This document shows, piece by piece, positions 62,035 to 64,000 of a stretch of 64,000 bases of DNA. Where the stretch lies: NCBI GenBank assembly GCA_025499705.1, contig JAFMVE010000004.1:1-64000 (forward strand), read 5' to 3'. Position 1 is the stretch's first letter. Every line of letters begins with the position of its first letter. The notes under the pieces were generated by a model. That model was not told the DNA's origin and searched no databases. It saw only the letters and a list, made by a program, of their open reading frames with translations. The stretch comes from Carboxylicivirga caseinilyticus. Lineage in GTDB: Bacteria > Bacteroidota > Bacteroidia > Bacteroidales > Marinilabiliaceae. Position numbers and translations under genes: made by a program.

Positions 62035-64000
62035 ATGAAAATTAGATCTATCTTATCTTTCATCTTTACACTTCTCATCGTTTGGAGTTGTAAAAATGAA
62101 AAAGACAGTTACTACGACCGGCCAGAATGGCTAGAGCCGGCCATTTATCAACAACTTCAAGATAAAGGAAATTTTAACTCATTCCTGGCATGCGTTGATA
62201 AAGCAGGTTTAAAATCTACTTTAAGTGGTGCTGGTTTTTACACCGTATTTGCACCTACAGATGAAGCATTTAAGACTTTCCTTGAAGAACAAAGCCTTAG
62301 TTCGATTTCAGCCATTGATGAAGACTTAGCCAAAGATATAGTGTCATATGCAATGATTCAGAACCGCTATTCTTTAGCTGAACTTGACGATTATCAATCA
62401 GTTTCGCAAGAATTAATCGAACCAGATATTGCATTCAAACGCAAAACAACTTATTACAAATGGACATACGAGGAAGATGTACCTGAATATGGTGTTAATA
62501 AAGTAATCGATGTAAATGCTGTTTCGGCAAAAGAATATACCGGATCTAATATCTTTTACGATGATAACAATTTTAAAAACATCCCATATTTCACACCTAC
62601 ATTCCTGGGTTCGCTTGGATTAACCAGCTACGATTACAATTATTTCTACCCTTCTGTTGAATTAGGTGAAATGAATGTTGTTGATGCAAAGGTGACTGAA
62701 GCAGATCTATATGCCGAGAATGGTGTTATTCATATTGTAGATAAAGTTATTCTTCCTTTACCTAACATTGAAGAGAAATTGGCTGAGAATGACAACTACA
62801 GTACATTCAAAACTATTCTTGATGAATACATTCGTGAGTATGACATTGCTTCAGACTATTTCCTAATCAGAAACGAACAGGTTACCGGAACTTACGAAGA
62901 TATTTTTGTTAAAGGATACCCAAGTGCTTACTTCTCGCCAAACGTGGAAAATTACCTTCGTTACGGAGGTGGCGAATGGTACGATGACCAAACAGAAGGT
63001 TTTACCATGTTCGCTCCAAACAATGCCGCTATCGAAGCCTTCTTTAACGAGAAGTTTCTTAAATATTACGAATCCATTGAACAAATGACCACTGATCAGA
63101 TCGCTGATTTTATCAATGCTCATTTATGGAAAAACAATATGTGGCCAAGTAAATTCGCCCGTTACAACAATCTTCATGGTGAAGATGCACGTTTCGATCC
63201 TGAATCTAACATTGAAGACAAAGCCCTTTGCAGTAACGGTATCTTTTACGGAACTAATATTGTTCAGGGATCTGATTTATATTATACAGTATTTGGTGAT
63301 GTATCTCTTAATCCTGAGTATTCAAATATGTTGAATGCCATCAACACCTTCCCTATTATTAAAACTCTTCTTAAAAACAGTAGTGAAGACATTAATATTC
63401 AGTTGATCCTTTTAACCAACGATCAAATGGATGCAACAGGTATCACTTATGATTACGGAAGAAGTGAGTGGACCATTACAGACAATAATCCACTGGGAAA
63501 TAATGCACTGGTAGCATTAGAGAGACTACTGAATTTACATTTATTCTTAAATAAAGATGTAAACTTCGAGGTTCCCGGAATCTACAAATCAGGTATGTTT
63601 GAAAACGGTGAATATGTTAAAGTAGCTTATTATCGTCGTAGATTTTTTATCACCTCATCAGGTAATGCAAGTTCATATGCCGGACCACAATATCTGGGAC
63701 CTATTGAAGAAAACGCAACAAACGGTCAGTCATACAGTGTTGCTGAACCTGTATTGTTTACAACCGATAATGTGGGTGTTCAGATTGAGAAGAACGTTGC
63801 CAATTTCGGTTTGTATTATCAATACTTATATAAATCAGCCACCAGTTTAAATCCTGACAATGGTGAGTCGATGGAAGGCTATCTGTATAACACCCTTACA
63901 AAAGCAATTAGCGATGTTAAGATTTCTCAGAATAATACCATCTTAATTCCAAATGATGCAGCAATTCAACAAGCTGTGGCTGACGGATATCTTCCTCCAA
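62035..64000 (+). CDS. Fasciclin-domain lipoprotein, incomplete at the window end
   Basis: At least 655 residues, open at the right edge. The start MKIRSILSFIFTLLIVWSC gives a lipoprotein signal with Cys19. Two or more fasciclin domains are visible: first at about 36-245 (GLKSTLSGAGFYTVFAPTDEAF, IHIVDKVILPLP) and second at about 250-420 (FKTILDEYI, FTMFAPNNAAIEAFF, NGIFYGTNIVQG). Fasciclin repeats mediate adhesion or glycan/protein contact; large fasciclin lipoproteins in Bacteroidota often accompany SusC/D pairs, so a second PUL may follow to the right. It is divergent from the RG operon. Confidence 0.85.
   Translation, partial: MKIRSILSFIFTLLIVWSCKNEKDSYYDRPEWLEPAIYQQLQDKGNFNSFLACVDKAGLKSTLSGAGFYTVFAPTDEAFKTFLEEQSLSSISAIDEDLAKDIVSYAMIQNRYSLAELDDYQSVSQELIEPDIAFKRKTTYYKWTYEEDVPEYGVNKVIDVNAVSAKEYTGSNIFYDDNNFKNIPYFTPTFLGSLGLTSYDYNYFYPSVELGEMNVVDAKVTEADLYAENGVIHIVDKVILPLPNIEEKLAENDNYSTFKTILDEYIREYDIASDYFLIRNEQVTGTYEDIFVKGYPSAYFSPNVENYLRYGGGEWYDDQTEGFTMFAPNNAAIEAFFNEKFLKYYESIEQMTTDQIADFINAHLWKNNMWPSKFARYNNLHGEDARFDPESNIEDKALCSNGIFYGTNIVQGSDLYYTVFGDVSLNPEYSNMLNAINTFPIIKTLLKNSSEDINIQLILLTNDQMDATGITYDYGRSEWTITDNNPLGNNALVALERLLNLHLFLNKDVNFEVPGIYKSGMFENGEYVKVAYYRRRFFITSSGNASSYAGPQYLGPIEENATNGQSYSVAEPVLFTTDNVGVQIEKNVANFGLYYQYLYKSATSLNPDNGESMEGYLYNTLTKAISDVKISQNNTILIPNDAAIQQAVADGYLPP

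Noticed and set aside
61998-62045. 15-codon frame before the fasciclin gene as a leader peptide
   Set aside because: Too short and without attenuator hairpins; kept only as a remark.

Overview
This 64 kb window is AT-rich chromosomal DNA from a member of the Bacteroidota. The evidence is a SusC/SusD pair, TonB-dependent glycan uptake, a C-terminal type IX secretion sorting domain, Bacteroidota-type promoters (TTTG / TAnnTTTG) and few Shine-Dalgarno sites. The gene content (pectin PULs, fused E1 dehydrogenase, fasciclin lipoprotein) would fit a marine or gut plant-glycan degrader such as a Marinilabiliales/Bacteroidales relative, but the exact lineage is a guess. I see no rRNA, tRNA, CRISPR array, transposase, prophage or origin.

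Region 1 (0.15-12.0 kb, minus strand): an orphan class I isoprenoid-synthase-fold protein, a GH2 glycosidase, a GH92 alpha-mannosidase-like lipoprotein, and a SusD/SusC pair. This is a small polysaccharide utilisation locus, probably for a mannose-containing glycan. Strong terminators follow susD and the GH92 gene.

Region 2 (12.2-27.6 kb): a large peptidoglycan-salvage cluster. It holds an exported dipeptide epimerase, an NlpC/P60 lipoprotein, the exo-muramidase NamZ (GH171), a NagX/HGSNAT-like membrane acyltransferase, an AmpG-like permease, a SpoIID-type lytic transglycosylase without signal peptide, a DUF4922 HIT/GalT-like protein, a GT2 glycosyltransferase, an amidase split by a golvesin-like domain, and a MurK kinase overlapping MurQ etherase. 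Together they would degrade exogenous or own cell wall, import the pieces and feed MurNAc into GlcNAc-6-P. The SpoIID/DUF4922/GT2 trio is predicted to be cytosolic and is the least explained part. Next to it lies a T9SS multi-domain surface protein broken by one in-frame TGA.

Region 3 (31.3-42.9 kb): a FadR-type regulator, fructose-6-phosphate-aldolase-like transaldolase, Zn-alcohol dehydrogenase, an SDR with a 95-residue N-terminal extension, a PHP-domain protein, a complete 2-oxoacid dehydrogenase complex (fused E1, E3, E2), and a divergent GntR/UTRA repressor with palindromic operators over both promoters.

Region 4 (43.2-51.5 kb): the L-rhamnose catabolic operon (rhaT, rhaM, rhaA, RhaE-like aldolase, FGGY kinase, tandem class II aldolase) with a divergent AraC regulator. 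A paired GAACNGTTC inverted element lies upstream of rhaA and also upstream of the ADH and PHP genes of region 3, which suggests a single regulon in which rhamnose breakdown (DHAP plus lactaldehyde) feeds the region-3 oxidoreductases and dehydrogenase complex. A 3 x 67 bp tandem palindromic repeat sits beside it.

Region 5 (51.7-64.0 kb): a small hypothetical/methyltransferase pair, then a six-gene rhamnogalacturonan-I degradation operon (GH105, RG acetylesterase, unknown secreted protein, GH28, PL11, GH28), which would supply rhamnose to region 4. A large fasciclin-domain lipoprotein starts on the plus strand and runs off the window end.
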